DNA of 64,000 bases from Bradyrhizobium sp. SZCCT0231 (GTDB lineage: Bacteria; Pseudomonadota; Alphaproteobacteria; Rhizobiales; Xanthobacteraceae), in assembly GCF_018130245.1 (NCBI RefSeq), contig NZ_JAFCKP010000014.1, forward strand, positions 62,001 to 126,000, written 5' to 3'. The notes under the pieces were generated by a model, which ran no database searches, had not been told where the DNA came from, and saw only the letters and a program-made list of their open reading frames with translations. Position numbers and translations under genes: made by a program. Shown here piece by piece: positions 8,894 to 17,449 of the stretch (within the stretch, counting starts at the first letter, position 1; every line of letters begins with the position of its first letter).

Positions 8894-9988
8894 TCACGCC
8901 CCCGGCATCGCCCCGACATAGGACGAGCTCGGCCGGATCAATCGTCCCGTCCGCTGCTGCTCGCACGCGTGCGCGGTCCAGCCTGCGCTGCGTGCGACCG
9001 CGAAGACCGGCGTGAACGCCTGCCGTGGAATCGCCAGCGCATCGAGCAAGATCGCGGTGAAGAACTCGACATTGGTCTCCAGCGGCCGATCCGGATTTTT
9101 CCTGCGCAGGGCGCTGCGGATATAGGCCTCGACCTCGCCGGCAAAGGGCAGGTCGGCGCCTTCAGCCGCAAGCCGCTCGATCGCGGCCTTGAGCACGTCG
9201 GCGCGGGGATCGCGCACGCGATAGACGCGATGGCCGAAGCCCATCAGCCGTTCGCCGCGCGCGAGCGCCGCATCCACCCATGGCTGGATACGCTCGCTGG
9301 AGCCGATCGCGTCTAACATCTCCAGCACCGGCTCCGGCGCGCCGCCATGCAGGGGCCCGGTCAGGGCGCAGTAGCCGGCGGTGACGGCGGCGAACAGGTC
9401 GGCCTGGGTCGAGGCCACCACGCGCGTGGTGAAGGTCGAGGCGTTCATGCCGTGATCGCAGACCGTGACGAAATAGGCATCGAGTGCTGCGACCTCACGC
9501 GGCTCCGGCGCGGCGCCGCGCAGCATCCGCAGCGTATCGGCCGCATGGCTTGCATTCGGATCGGGCGCGACCGGCGGTAGTCCCTTGGCGCGACGAACCA
9601 GCGCGCCCGCAATCACCGGAAGCGCACCGACGATGGTTGCCTCGTGCTCGAGCCCGTGCTCCGCGCGAAGCCCGGCGACCGCGGCGCGGAACCCGTCGAC
9701 GATGCCCATGCCGTGCGTCGCGGGTAAGAGGTCGGGCAACCGCGCAAAAGCGCGCTCCCGCGCCACGCCGAGGCTTGCCCGGACATTGGCTTCGCTCAGG
9801 CTGGTCTTGCTGGCGCCGTTCCAGAGCCGGGCGGTGACGCCCTCGAAGCTCGATTTGGCGGCGAGGCTGCCGACATGCTCGCCGGCGATGATCAGCTCGC
9901 CGCGCTCGCCATCGACATGGCTCAGCACGGTCTCAGCCGCGGGAACGCCGTCCAGCCCGATCTGGCTCTTGGTGAGGTGGATATTCAT
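8894..9988 (-). CDS. citrate synthase / 2-methylcitrate synthase-like protein
   Basis: A 364-residue divergent citrate-synthase-fold enzyme, expected to condense acetyl-CoA or propionyl-CoA with oxaloacetate. The two catalytic histidines lie in GPLHGGA (H214) and GFGHRVY (H253). The usual catalytic Asp (NVDF in canonical enzymes) is Glu308 in TNVEFFTA. FAVARSAGWTAH (329-340) and the C-terminal Arg segment are present. It is shorter than the housekeeping hexameric enzyme (about 430) and is divergent from a second citrate-synthase-like gene with a DNA-binding domain, so it is more likely accessory than the TCA-cycle enzyme. Confidence 0.8.
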   Translation of the reverse strand: MNIHLTKSQIGLDGVPAAETVLSHVDGERGELIIAGEHVGSLAAKSSFEGVTARLWNGASKTSLSEANVRASLGVARERAFARLPDLLPATHGMGIVDGFRAAVAGLRAEHGLEHEATIVGALPVIAGALVRRAKGLPPVAPDPNASHAADTLRMLRGAAPEPREVAALDAYFVTVCDHGMNASTFTTRVVASTQADLFAAVTAGYCALTGPLHGGAPEPVLEMLDAIGSSERIQPWVDAALARGERLMGFGHRVYRVRDPRADVLKAAIERLAAEGADLPFAGEVEAYIRSALRRKNPDRPLETNVEFFTAILLDALAIPRQAFTPVFAVARSAGWTAHACEQQRTGRLIRPSSSYVGAMPGA

Positions 9989-10029
9989 GGCCTGTCTCCT
10001 TTCACGGCGGAAAGGTCGGGCGTCTCGAC

Positions 10030-10043
10030 AGATTGATCAATCT
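10030..10043. promoter_or_regulatory. perfect 14-bp palindrome, candidate operator 1
   Basis: AGATTGATCAATCT is a perfect palindrome in the 72-nt space between the divergent citrate-synthase-like genes. It shares the TTGAT/ATCAA half-site with the second element. Confidence 0.55.
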
Positions 10044-10060
10044 TGATTACATAAATCAAT
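10043..10060. promoter_or_regulatory. TTGAT-N7-ATCAA inverted repeat, candidate operator 2
   Basis: TTGATTACATAAATCAAT ends at the base before the ATG at 10061, leaving no recognisable ribosome binding site for that start. Bound protein would block translation initiation or a leaderless transcript start. Confidence 0.5.
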
Positions 10061-11278
10061 ATGAAAAATTCCGATGGGCTGTACCTCTCCGCCCGTGAAG
10101 CCGCCGCCGAGCTCGCGATCTCCCCGGCCACCCTCTACGCCTATGTCAGCCGCGGCCTGATCCGCTCCGAGCCGACGCCGGACTCGCGAAAGAACCGCTA
10201 TCGCGCCGAGGACGTCCGCGCGCTCAAAGAACGGCGCGTGCCGTCCCCCGAGCCGCGCGGGCTGCGCAGCTTCGACGCCGACCTGCCGGTGATGGACACC
10301 GAGATCTCGACCATCACCGAGGAGGGCGCGATCTACCGCGGCGTCAATTGCGTCGATCTTTCCGAGAGGGACACGCTGGAGCACACGGCGACGCTGCTCT
10401 GGGATGTCGCCGGGGTCGATCCGTTCGATCCGGATAATCAGCCGGAGATATCCGAGGAGATGCGTACGATCGCAGCGGCCGCGCGCCGGGCGGCGCCGAT
10501 CGACCGCGCGATCGCCGTGCTGGCGCTGGCCGCGAGCGCCGATCCCCGCGCCTTCACCCGCGCGCCCGATGGCCGCGCCATGGTCGGTGCGCGCATCGTC
10601 CGCCTGCTGGTTGCGACCATGCTCAATGCCGAGCCGTCGGCCGAGCCGCTGCATCAGCAGGTCGCGCGTGCCTGGGCGGCGGACAACAAGCATGCGCCCG
10701 ATCTGATCCGCCGCGCGCTTGTGCTGCTCGCCGATCATGAACTGAACGCCTCGACCTTCACCGCGCGCTGCGCGGCGTCGACCGGCCTCAATCTCTACGA
10801 CGCGGTCATCGCCGGCCTCGCCGCGTTGAAAGGGCCGAAGCATGGCGGCGCCGGCGTGCTGGCCTCGCAGCTCGTCAAGACGCTGGTCGACCGCGACGTC
10901 GAGCCGATGGTGCGCGAGCGCGTCGCGCTCGGCGAGCGTTTCGCCGGCTTCGGCCACGGCGTCTACAAGCGCGGCGATCCCCGCGCGCAATCGCTGCTGA
11001 ACGCATTGTCGCGCGCCGGCGCGCCGCGCAAATTCACCCGCGAGGTGCCGGAGCGGATCGCGGAAGCGACCGGCGAATTCGTCAACATCGACTACGCGCT
11101 CGCAGTCCTCGTGCACGCGCTGCGCCTGCCCGCCGGCAGCGAGCTCGCGCTGTTCGCGATGGCCCGCAGCGTCGGCTGGATCGCGCATGCCAGCGAGCAA
11201 TTGCAGTTCGGCAAGCTGATCCGGCCGCGGGCGAGGTATGTCGGGCCTGCGCCGGGACGGAGGGCGGGGAGTTCGTGA
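10061..11278 (+). CDS. MerR-like HTH fused to citrate-synthase-like domain
   Basis: A 405-residue fusion. Residues about 6-60 form a MerR-type winged helix (LYLSAREAAAELAISPATLY, then RNRYRAEDVRALKERR-like wing). Residues about 75-395 form a citrate synthase fold with H261 (GPKHGGAG), H299 (GFGHGVYK) and D344 (FVNIDYAL), plus ARSVGWIAH. All three catalytic positions are present, so it may be an active enzyme. A metabolite-sensing regulator of the divergent gene is a reasonable inference, supported by the two palindromes before its start. No clear Shine-Dalgarno precedes the ATG, and the start could be leaderless. Confidence 0.82.
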   Translation: MKNSDGLYLSAREAAAELAISPATLYAYVSRGLIRSEPTPDSRKNRYRAEDVRALKERRVPSPEPRGLRSFDADLPVMDTEISTITEEGAIYRGVNCVDLSERDTLEHTATLLWDVAGVDPFDPDNQPEISEEMRTIAAAARRAAPIDRAIAVLALAASADPRAFTRAPDGRAMVGARIVRLLVATMLNAEPSAEPLHQQVARAWAADNKHAPDLIRRALVLLADHELNASTFTARCAASTGLNLYDAVIAGLAALKGPKHGGAGVLASQLVKTLVDRDVEPMVRERVALGERFAGFGHGVYKRGDPRAQSLLNALSRAGAPRKFTREVPERIAEATGEFVNIDYALAVLVHALRLPAGSELALFAMARSVGWIAHASEQLQFGKLIRPRARYVGPAPGRRAGSS

Positions 11279-11390
11279 TCGCTCCCACATGCGGTCCGGT
11301 TCACGGCGGCAGCAGAAGCGCTTAATTGCTTTCCGTCCCGTCCACCTCCGGGCAGGCTTGCAGCACCTTCGATCTCCTCGGGAGCCATTT

Positions 11391-12776
11391 GTGTCGCAAG
11401 CCGTCGCCCTAACTCGCCGCAGCCGCCCCCTTCGCACCTCGACCGAACTGCGTTCGGCGATCGCGATGGCATACGAGCGCATCGAACGTGACCAACACCG
11501 CAATTGCTGGATCCATGTGAGGCCCATGGAAGAGGCGCTGGCGGAGGTCGAGGCTCTCGCACGGCGCGGCGCGCAGGGCGAATTGCTGCCTCTGCTCGGT
11601 GTGCCTTTCGGCGTGAAGGACAACATCGACGTGGAGGGCATGCCGACCTCGGCGGCCTGTCCGTCCTTCGCCTATGTTGCGGAGCGATCGGCCCGGTGCG
11701 TCGAGCGCCTCGTCGCGGCCGGCGCAATCTGTCTCGGCAAGACCAATCTGGATCAATTCGCAACCGGGCTGTCCGGCGCCCGGTCACCTCACGGCGTCTG
11801 CCCAAGCGCCGCCGATGATCGCTATATCTCGGGCGGATCGAGCTCGGGCTCGGCCGTCGCCGTGGCGGCCGGTCACGTCGCCTTCTCACTTGGCACCGAC
11901 ACCGGCGGCTCAGGCCGGGTGCCGGCAGGCTTCAACGGCATCATCGGAATCAAGCCGACGGTCGGGCTTGTCTCATCCCGCGGGCTGGTTCCGAACTGCC
12001 CCACGCTCGATTGTCCGTCGATCTTCTGCAATTCCGTCGCCGAGGGCAAATTGTTGCTGGAGCTCGTCGAGGGCTTCGACGCGGAAGATCCCTACAGCCG
12101 CGAAGCGCACGGCCCGTCATCCGCTGTCCCCAAGGAATTCCGCTTCGGGCGCATTTCCGCCCCTCAGCTCGATTCATTCGGCTCGCCCGAATGCGACGCG
12201 CTTTACGAACAGGCTTGCGGGAGGCTGGCGGGACTGGGGGGCGAGGCCCTCGAGATCGACTTCACACCCTTCGTCGAGGCCGGCGAAATGCTCTTCTGGG
12301 GACCGTGGATCGCCGAACGCTACGCGGCGATCAGCAAGCTTATTGACGTCGATCATGGTGATCTGCTGGAGGTTACGCGCAAAGTCCTGCATTCTGCGGC
12401 GCAATTTTCAGCGGCCGACGCATTCGCGGCGCAACATCGTCTCCTGAAATTGCGGCGGCAGGTCCAGCTCCTCTTCAAGCAGATCGACGTCCTGGTCGTG
12501 CCGACTGCGCCGCGTCCTTTCACCATTGCGGAAATGCTGAAAGACCCCATCTTGCTCAATACGCGTCTTGGTCACTACTCCTATTCCGTCAATCTTCTGG
12601 ATCTGTGTGCGGTGGCGCTTCCCAACGCGACGCTCACCAGCGGCATGCCAATGGGCGTCACCCTGCTGGCACCCGCATGGCACGACCATGCCCTCCTGGA
12701 CTTCGCCTCGCGATGGCAGCGGGACGATGGCGACGCTCTGTTCGGGCTGAAGGTCTATTCGCGCACCGCCGGTTAG
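11391..12776 (+). CDS. allophanate hydrolase-like amidase (no C-terminal domain)
   Basis: Amidase-signature enzyme of 461 residues from a GTG at 11391, with GGGAG upstream. The Ser-cisSer-Lys triad is readable: K76 (GVKDNID), S150 (SGGSSSGSA) and S174 (GTDTGGSGRVPAG). The blocks LDQFATGLSGARSP and GLVPNCPTLDCPSIF are typical of AtzF/DUR1,2-type allophanate hydrolases. Known AtzF proteins are about 600 residues with a C-terminal domain acting on the N-carboxyurea intermediate; this one ends after the amidase domain. It may act on allophanate, biuret or another amide. The stop overlaps the Crp/Fnr gene stop by 4 nt (convergent). Confidence 0.75.
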   Translation: MSQAVALTRRSRPLRTSTELRSAIAMAYERIERDQHRNCWIHVRPMEEALAEVEALARRGAQGELLPLLGVPFGVKDNIDVEGMPTSAACPSFAYVAERSARCVERLVAAGAICLGKTNLDQFATGLSGARSPHGVCPSAADDRYISGGSSSGSAVAVAAGHVAFSLGTDTGGSGRVPAGFNGIIGIKPTVGLVSSRGLVPNCPTLDCPSIFCNSVAEGKLLLELVEGFDAEDPYSREAHGPSSAVPKEFRFGRISAPQLDSFGSPECDALYEQACGRLAGLGGEALEIDFTPFVEAGEMLFWGPWIAERYAAISKLIDVDHGDLLEVTRKVLHSAAQFSAADAFAAQHRLLKLRRQVQLLFKQIDVLVVPTAPRPFTIAEMLKDPILLNTRLGHYSYSVNLLDLCAVALPNATLTSGMPMGVTLLAPAWHDHALLDFASRWQRDDGDALFGLKVYSRTAG

Positions 12777-13498
12777 ACGATTTCGAGGTCGAGCGCGCGC
12801 AGATTCAGAATGACGATCAGGCCCCTGTCGTAGCGGATGATGCCTCTCGCCTGCATGCGCGAGAGCTGCACCGTCACCCATTGTCGTGTCGCTCCGATCA
12901 GGTTGGCGAGATCGCCATGGGTGAAAGGAATGCCGAGCACGATCTCGCGGCCGTGCTGCAAGCCGTAGATATTCGAGAGAAAGATCAAAAGACGCTGCAA
13001 CCGCTCGGTCACCGATCGTGTGCCGAGCATTTGCGCCATGGCCGAGTAGCACCTTGCCTTGAAGGCCAGCGCATCCAGCAGCGCCACCGCGATGGACGCC
13101 GACTGAAGCGCGAGCTCGCGCAGAGCGGGACCAGGCAGAAACAGCAGCCGGCTGCGCTCGATGGCAACCGAAGACCACATATGCGCTCCGGTGCCGAAGA
13201 GGTCGGGCCCGCCGACGAAATTGCCGCCGAACCAGTAGGCGAGCGTCACCTCACGCCCCGAAGGTGCTGCGTAATAGCTGCGGATCCGGCCGGATTCGAT
13301 CAGATATATGCCGTTCTGCGTGTCTCCCTGGCGCCAGATATGCTTGCCGGTGTCCAGAACCTCGTGGCGACCGATGGCCAGCACACGGCGCCGGTCAGGC
13401 TCGCTCAGATGGTCGAGCAAGCCTGGCAGCGATCTGACCAGAGCATCCGACTCCGCCAGCATGACCCCGGCTGTCGTCTTGAGAGTTGCCGCTGACAT
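12773..13498 (-). CDS. Crp/Fnr family transcriptional regulator
   Basis: A 241-residue regulator with a cyclic-nucleotide-binding-type sensor domain (about 30-140; IWRQGDTQNGIYLIESGRIR) and a Crp-type winged helix (about 165-235; ANLIGATRQWVTVQLSRMQARGI). The effector is unknown; there is no N-terminal Cys cluster as in FNR. The ATG at 13498 is preceded by GAGGGAG at good spacing. It sits between the amidase gene and the ABC importer operon, so it is a candidate regulator of both. Confidence 0.87.
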   Translation of the reverse strand: MSAATLKTTAGVMLAESDALVRSLPGLLDHLSEPDRRRVLAIGRHEVLDTGKHIWRQGDTQNGIYLIESGRIRSYYAAPSGREVTLAYWFGGNFVGGPDLFGTGAHMWSSVAIERSRLLFLPGPALRELALQSASIAVALLDALAFKARCYSAMAQMLGTRSVTERLQRLLIFLSNIYGLQHGREIVLGIPFTHGDLANLIGATRQWVTVQLSRMQARGIIRYDRGLIVILNLRALDLEIV

Positions 13499-13853
13499 TT
13501 GCCCGCTCCCTCGTAGCTGGAGCAGATCCATTCAAGAGCTATGCCAGCCTTCGCTGCGGCTCAAAGCACGATGAGTTCTGGTTGAATCGACGCGAGCACA
13601 GAACGCGAGTCACCTCTCCCCGCGTGCGGCAGGGCTATCGCATATGAACCTTCGCCAGAGGTCGTCATGCCCGGGCTTGTCCCGGGCATCCACGTTCTTT
13701 GTGCTGCGTAGCAAGGCGTGGATGGCCGGGACAAGCCCGGCCATGACGATGTGGAGAGTATCGTGCCCAAAAGTGTACTGCCCATATGCGATAGCCCTGC
13801 CGCCGAGGAGAGGTGAACCGCGGACGGCCAGCCGAACCTAATCCCATCGCGCT
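13499..13853. other. 355-nt gap holding a large palindromic repeat
   Basis: No gene seen. The family A repeat (13631-13798) fills about half of the space; the part next to 13498 must carry the Crp/Fnr promoter. Confidence 0.6.
13631..13798. repeat. palindromic repeat, family A (complete copy)
   Basis: AGGGCTATCGCATATG (13631-13646) and its exact reverse complement (13783-13798) bound nested arms: GTCATGCCCGGGCTTGTCCC faces GGGACAAGCCCGGCCATGAC. A second copy at 24150-24328 has the left boundary but no right boundary. Confidence 0.8.
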
Positions 13854-14723
13854 TTAGGTCACCGCTTCCATTTGCTCGAATGCCTTGCGGCCTTCGGTCC
13901 GGATCAGGTCGAGGCAATCCCGCTTGAGCGCGAGATAGGCGGGGTCGGTCAGAATAGCGCTGGAGCGCGGGCGCGGCAGGCCCACGGAGAGGTCCCGCAG
14001 GATGCGGCCCGGCCCGGCGCTCATGATCAGCACGCGATCCGACAGGAGAATGGCTTCGTCAATGTCATGCGTGACGAAAACGATCGTGGCGTTGATCCGG
14101 TCGCGCAGTTCGAGCAGGTTATCCTGCATCACGGCCCGGGTCTGCGCGTCCAAAGCGCCGAAGGGTTCGTCCATGAGCAGCACACGCGGCTGGTTCGCGA
14201 GGGCGCGAGCAATCGCCACCCGCTGCTGCATGCCGCCTGAAAGCGTATGCGGATAGGAGCTCGCGAATTTTGTCAGCCCGATCATCTCGATCAGGTCGTC
14301 GGCGATCCGAAGCGCCTCCGTTTTCGACTTGCCGAGCGCGCGCGGTCCGTGCGCGATGTTACGGCGCACCGATTTCCAGGGGAACAGATGCGGCTGCTGG
14401 AAGACCATCCCGATATCCGGTCGAGGTGCCAGCATCGGCTTGCCGGCTACCATGACCTCGCCTTCGAACGGCCGTTCGAGGCCCGCCATCGCATTCAAGA
14501 GCGTAGACTTGCCGCAGCCCGACGGACCAACCAGCGAGACGAATTCGCCCGGCATCACGGCCAGGGACACTCGGTCCACCGCAATGACCTCGCCGCGCGG
14601 CACATCGAAGACGATGCTCAAATTCTCGACCCGGATGGTCGCTTCCGGCGCTGTCGACGAAGGCTCCGGCGGAGCATCCACGAGCCGGAGCGGTGATGTC
14701 GGTCGAAGCGGGTTTTGCATCAT
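13854..14723 (-). CDS. ABC transporter ATP-binding protein (NitT/TauT type)
   Basis: Cytoplasmic ATPase of an importer in the nitrate/sulfonate/taurine/cyanate group. Of 289 residues it shows Walker A GPSGCGKST, the Q-loop FQQPHLFPWKSV, signature LSGGMQQR, Walker B VLLMDEPFGALD and the switch His in VTHDIDEA. The ATG at 14723 overlaps the permease stop (ATGA). It is last in a permease-coupled three-gene operon. The VFQQ-PHLFPW wording is typical of this subfamily; the substrate cannot be read from it. Confidence 0.88.
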   Translation of the reverse strand: MMQNPLRPTSPLRLVDAPPEPSSTAPEATIRVENLSIVFDVPRGEVIAVDRVSLAVMPGEFVSLVGPSGCGKSTLLNAMAGLERPFEGEVMVAGKPMLAPRPDIGMVFQQPHLFPWKSVRRNIAHGPRALGKSKTEALRIADDLIEMIGLTKFASSYPHTLSGGMQQRVAIARALANQPRVLLMDEPFGALDAQTRAVMQDNLLELRDRINATIVFVTHDIDEAILLSDRVLIMSAGPGRILRDLSVGLPRPRSSAILTDPAYLALKRDCLDLIRTEGRKAFEQMEAVT

Positions 14724-15499
14724 CGCCACCATACGGCACGCTCGGCAATGGCCGCGAAGGAACGATCGGCGACGAAGGAGAGCAGTCCGAGCGCCGCCAG
14801 CCCTCCCATGACCTGTCCGGTCTGCATGTTCTGTTGCGCAATCTCGATCCGGTAGACGATGCCGGCGAACGCGCCCGCCAGCTCGGCGGCCACCAGCGTG
14901 TAAAACGAGATGCTGACGGCGGTACGCAGGCCGACAACGATGTAGGGAAGCGCCCCCAGCAGGATGATTTCCGAGAGCATCTGCCGACGTGGCGTGCCGA
15001 GCATCAGCGCGGCGCGAATGAGACCGCGATCGACCTTCTGAACGCCGATATGGGTCGCGAGCCATACGGTGAAGAACACCCCCCAGACGACCAGAAAGAG
15101 TTTGCCGGCCTCCGACAAGCCAAACCAGAGGATCACGATGGGCACGAAGGCGATCGGGGGGATCGGGCGAAGGATATGAAACAACGGCGAGAGCAGGCTC
15201 GAGACCAGCCGGAACCGGCCCGTCAGCACGCCGAGCATGATCCCGCCCGTCGTCCCGATCAGGAACCCCACGGTGACGCGGAACAGGCTCGCTGAAAGGT
15301 CGCCGAAAAACTGGCCGCTGTGGATCCAGTCAAGCACGGCGACAGCGACCGTCGACGGCGGCGGGAAGAGCACCGCGTTGACGATCCGCGAGCGCGCGAT
15401 CAATTCCCATACGCCGACGAAAGCTGGCACGGAGAGCGCGCCGACAAGCACGCTCAGGCGTCCGGCCGTCGTCGCACGGTTGTGTCCGCCGGTGCTCAT
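14720..15499 (-). CDS. ABC transporter permease (NitT/TauT type)
   Basis: A 259-residue inner-membrane permease with about six hydrophobic segments, starting LSVLVGALSVPAFVGVWELI, and the cytoplasmic EAA-type loop around RAALMLGTPRRQMLSEIILLGALPYIVVGLR that contacts the ATPase. It overlaps its neighbours on both sides by ATGA, so the binding protein, permease and ATPase genes form one translationally coupled unit. Confidence 0.88.
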   Translation of the reverse strand: MSTGGHNRATTAGRLSVLVGALSVPAFVGVWELIARSRIVNAVLFPPPSTVAVAVLDWIHSGQFFGDLSASLFRVTVGFLIGTTGGIMLGVLTGRFRLVSSLLSPLFHILRPIPPIAFVPIVILWFGLSEAGKLFLVVWGVFFTVWLATHIGVQKVDRGLIRAALMLGTPRRQMLSEIILLGALPYIVVGLRTAVSISFYTLVAAELAGAFAGIVYRIEIAQQNMQTGQVMGGLAALGLLSFVADRSFAAIAERAVWWR

Positions 15500-16497
15500 G
15501 GATTGGCCGACAGTGTCACACGTGCGGGATCAAGCGCCTTCAGCGGCGCCGCCGCAATGACCTTCGAGAAATCAGGCATCCCCGCCCCCGGCGGGTGATT
15601 GCCGGTCGCGAGCCGCCAGGCCGCGTGTGTCTTCAGCGTCTCGAGCAGCTTGTCGTCGATGCGCACGTGATAGACGTAATCCGACCAGATCGGTGCCAGC
15701 TCGTCGCGCTTCATGCCGGTTGCGCCGGCGACGATGTCGATCGCTTCGTCCGGATGGGCCTTGACCCAGCCTTCCGCTTCGATGAGAGCAGCCAGGAATT
15801 TGCTGACGATTGCCGGGTTTGCCTCCAGATAGGGCCGCGTCACGACGATGTTGAAGGTTTCCGAATAGAGTCCCTTGGTATCGAGCAGGACGGCCCCCTC
15901 GCCGAGCGCCTTCTTTGCATTGGACACGTGCGGCTCCCAGGTGTCGAACGCCTCGATGCTTCCCGCCGCCAGAGCGGGAAGCATCTCCTGGGGGCGAAGG
16001 TTGACGAGCGTGACATCCTTGGCGGTCAATCCCGCCGCCTTCAGCAGAGCCGAGGTGTAGACCTCGCTCCCCGTGCCGGCCGTGAAGCCGATGCGTTTGC
16101 CGCGCAGATCCGCTTTGGTTCTGATTGCGGCGGACGCCGCCGTCATCGTCTTCAGATCCGAGTACTCCATGCCGGCGACGAAGGCGATCGGCTGCTGGGC
16201 CATCGCGGCCGCCGTTACCGGAGCTTCGGCGGTCGTCGCGATATCCGCTCCTCCTCCCATCACAGTGTCGAGGCACTGCTTTCCGCTGGTGAAATTCGAG
16301 ACCGAGATATCGAGTCCCTGCTTGCCGAAGAGGCCGTTCGCCTTGGCGACAATCGCAAGGCCCGAGATCGGTGCGAGGTTCTGCGCAAGCCGTGCCTTCA
16401 GGATCTCTTCGGCGTTGGCCTGGGAAGCCGGATTCAAGATGCCCGCACAGGCCGAGATCGCAAACGAGACCATACGAAGAGCTGTTTTCGAGCGCAT
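15496..16497 (-). CDS. ABC transporter substrate-binding protein (NMT1/TauA-like)
   Basis: Periplasmic binding protein of 333 residues with a Sec signal peptide (MRSKTALRMVSFAISACAG..., probable cut after QANA). The body resembles NMT1/THI5-like and TauA/SsuA proteins: LAPISGLAIVAKANGLFGKQGLD, GGGADIATTAEAPV and AAGSIEAFDTWEPHV. The ATG at 16497 follows GGAGGT at ideal spacing; an in-frame ATG 18 nt upstream is less likely. Next to an allophanate-hydrolase-like amidase, uptake of a nitrogen compound such as a urea derivative is inferred. Confidence 0.85.
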   Translation of the reverse strand: MRSKTALRMVSFAISACAGILNPASQANAEEILKARLAQNLAPISGLAIVAKANGLFGKQGLDISVSNFTSGKQCLDTVMGGGADIATTAEAPVTAAAMAQQPIAFVAGMEYSDLKTMTAASAAIRTKADLRGKRIGFTAGTGSEVYTSALLKAAGLTAKDVTLVNLRPQEMLPALAAGSIEAFDTWEPHVSNAKKALGEGAVLLDTKGLYSETFNIVVTRPYLEANPAIVSKFLAALIEAEGWVKAHPDEAIDIVAGATGMKRDELAPIWSDYVYHVRIDDKLLETLKTHAAWRLATGNHPPGAGMPDFSKVIAAAPLKALDPARVTLSANP

Positions 16498-16789
16498 GCA
16501 ACCACCTCCGGTCATATCGGCGGCCGCAACGGCCAGCCTGTGATTAGAGGAGGGTCATCCGAAGGCAATGCGCCGTGAAGCAATTAATCGACAACGTGTC
16601 CCGCTGACAAACATTTGCGCATCGCGGATCCGTGGCGGATCGCAATTTGGGCAGCGGAAAGCTCTGTTTGCCCGCCTCTTGTGCGGCGTGCTGTGCGGCC
16701 TGCGGTCCTCATCCCATGCCGGCTATTCGGCCGTCGTGCTTGAGAGCAGCAAGGTCGAGGCCGCGACCGGACCGCCGGGCGCCGCGCCA

Positions 16790-17449
16790 TCAGGCCCGTG
16801 GCTTGGCTTCCGCGGGCGCGCTGCCGTGCCGGCGGCGGATGGCCCAGATCGCAAGGCCGGCAACGATCGCAACCCCCGCCACGGTCAAAATCCAGATGTG
16901 CTTGCCGACATGTCCATGATGATGCAGCCCGGCATATTCGTGCAGCGCCGACACCGCCAGCACGCCCGGCAGCACATGGGCGGGCGCCCAGGCCAGGATC
17001 GCCGGGATATTCACCGCGTAGAATTTCGCGGGCGCCATGCCCAGCGCGCCGGCGGTCACGGGGACGAAGGCGCGGATCGGCGGCACGAAGCGGGCGAAGA
17101 ACACGGCCCAGGTGCCGAAGCGGTTGAAGAAGCTTTCGCTCTCCGCGACCACGCGCGGATAATTGGTCAGCGGCCAGGTGTTGAGGATCTCGCGCTGCCG
17201 CCGGTGCCCGATCCAATAGGCCGATCCGTCACCCAGCACCGCGCCCAGCGCCGCCGCCAGCAGCACCCATGGCAGCTGCAGCTCGCCGCCCGGCACCAGG
17301 GCGCTCAGCGCCAGGATGATGGTCGAGCCGGGGATCACCGATCCCGCCACCGGAACGGCTTCGAGCAGCGCCGCCAGGAACAGGGTCAGATAGCCCAGCC
17401 ACGCATGGGCCGAGACGAAGGAGATGAGGGGATCGAGGAAGGACGTCAC
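16790..17449 (-). CDS. DedA family membrane protein
   Basis: A 219-residue integral membrane protein of the DedA/SNARE-associated family, implicated in undecaprenyl-phosphate or phospholipid flipping and envelope homeostasis. Seen: VAGSVIPGSTIILALSALV, GDGSAYWIGHR, FFARFVPPIRAFVPVTAGALGM with the family's F-x-R-x-x-P-x-x-R motif, and a C-terminal hydrophobic segment. It diverges from cobS. The 292-nt space to the downstream binding-protein gene shows nothing recognisable. Confidence 0.88.
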   Translation of the reverse strand: MTSFLDPLISFVSAHAWLGYLTLFLAALLEAVPVAGSVIPGSTIILALSALVPGGELQLPWVLLAAALGAVLGDGSAYWIGHRRQREILNTWPLTNYPRVVAESESFFNRFGTWAVFFARFVPPIRAFVPVTAGALGMAPAKFYAVNIPAILAWAPAHVLPGVLAVSALHEYAGLHHHGHVGKHIWILTVAGVAIVAGLAIWAIRRRHGSAPAEAKPRA

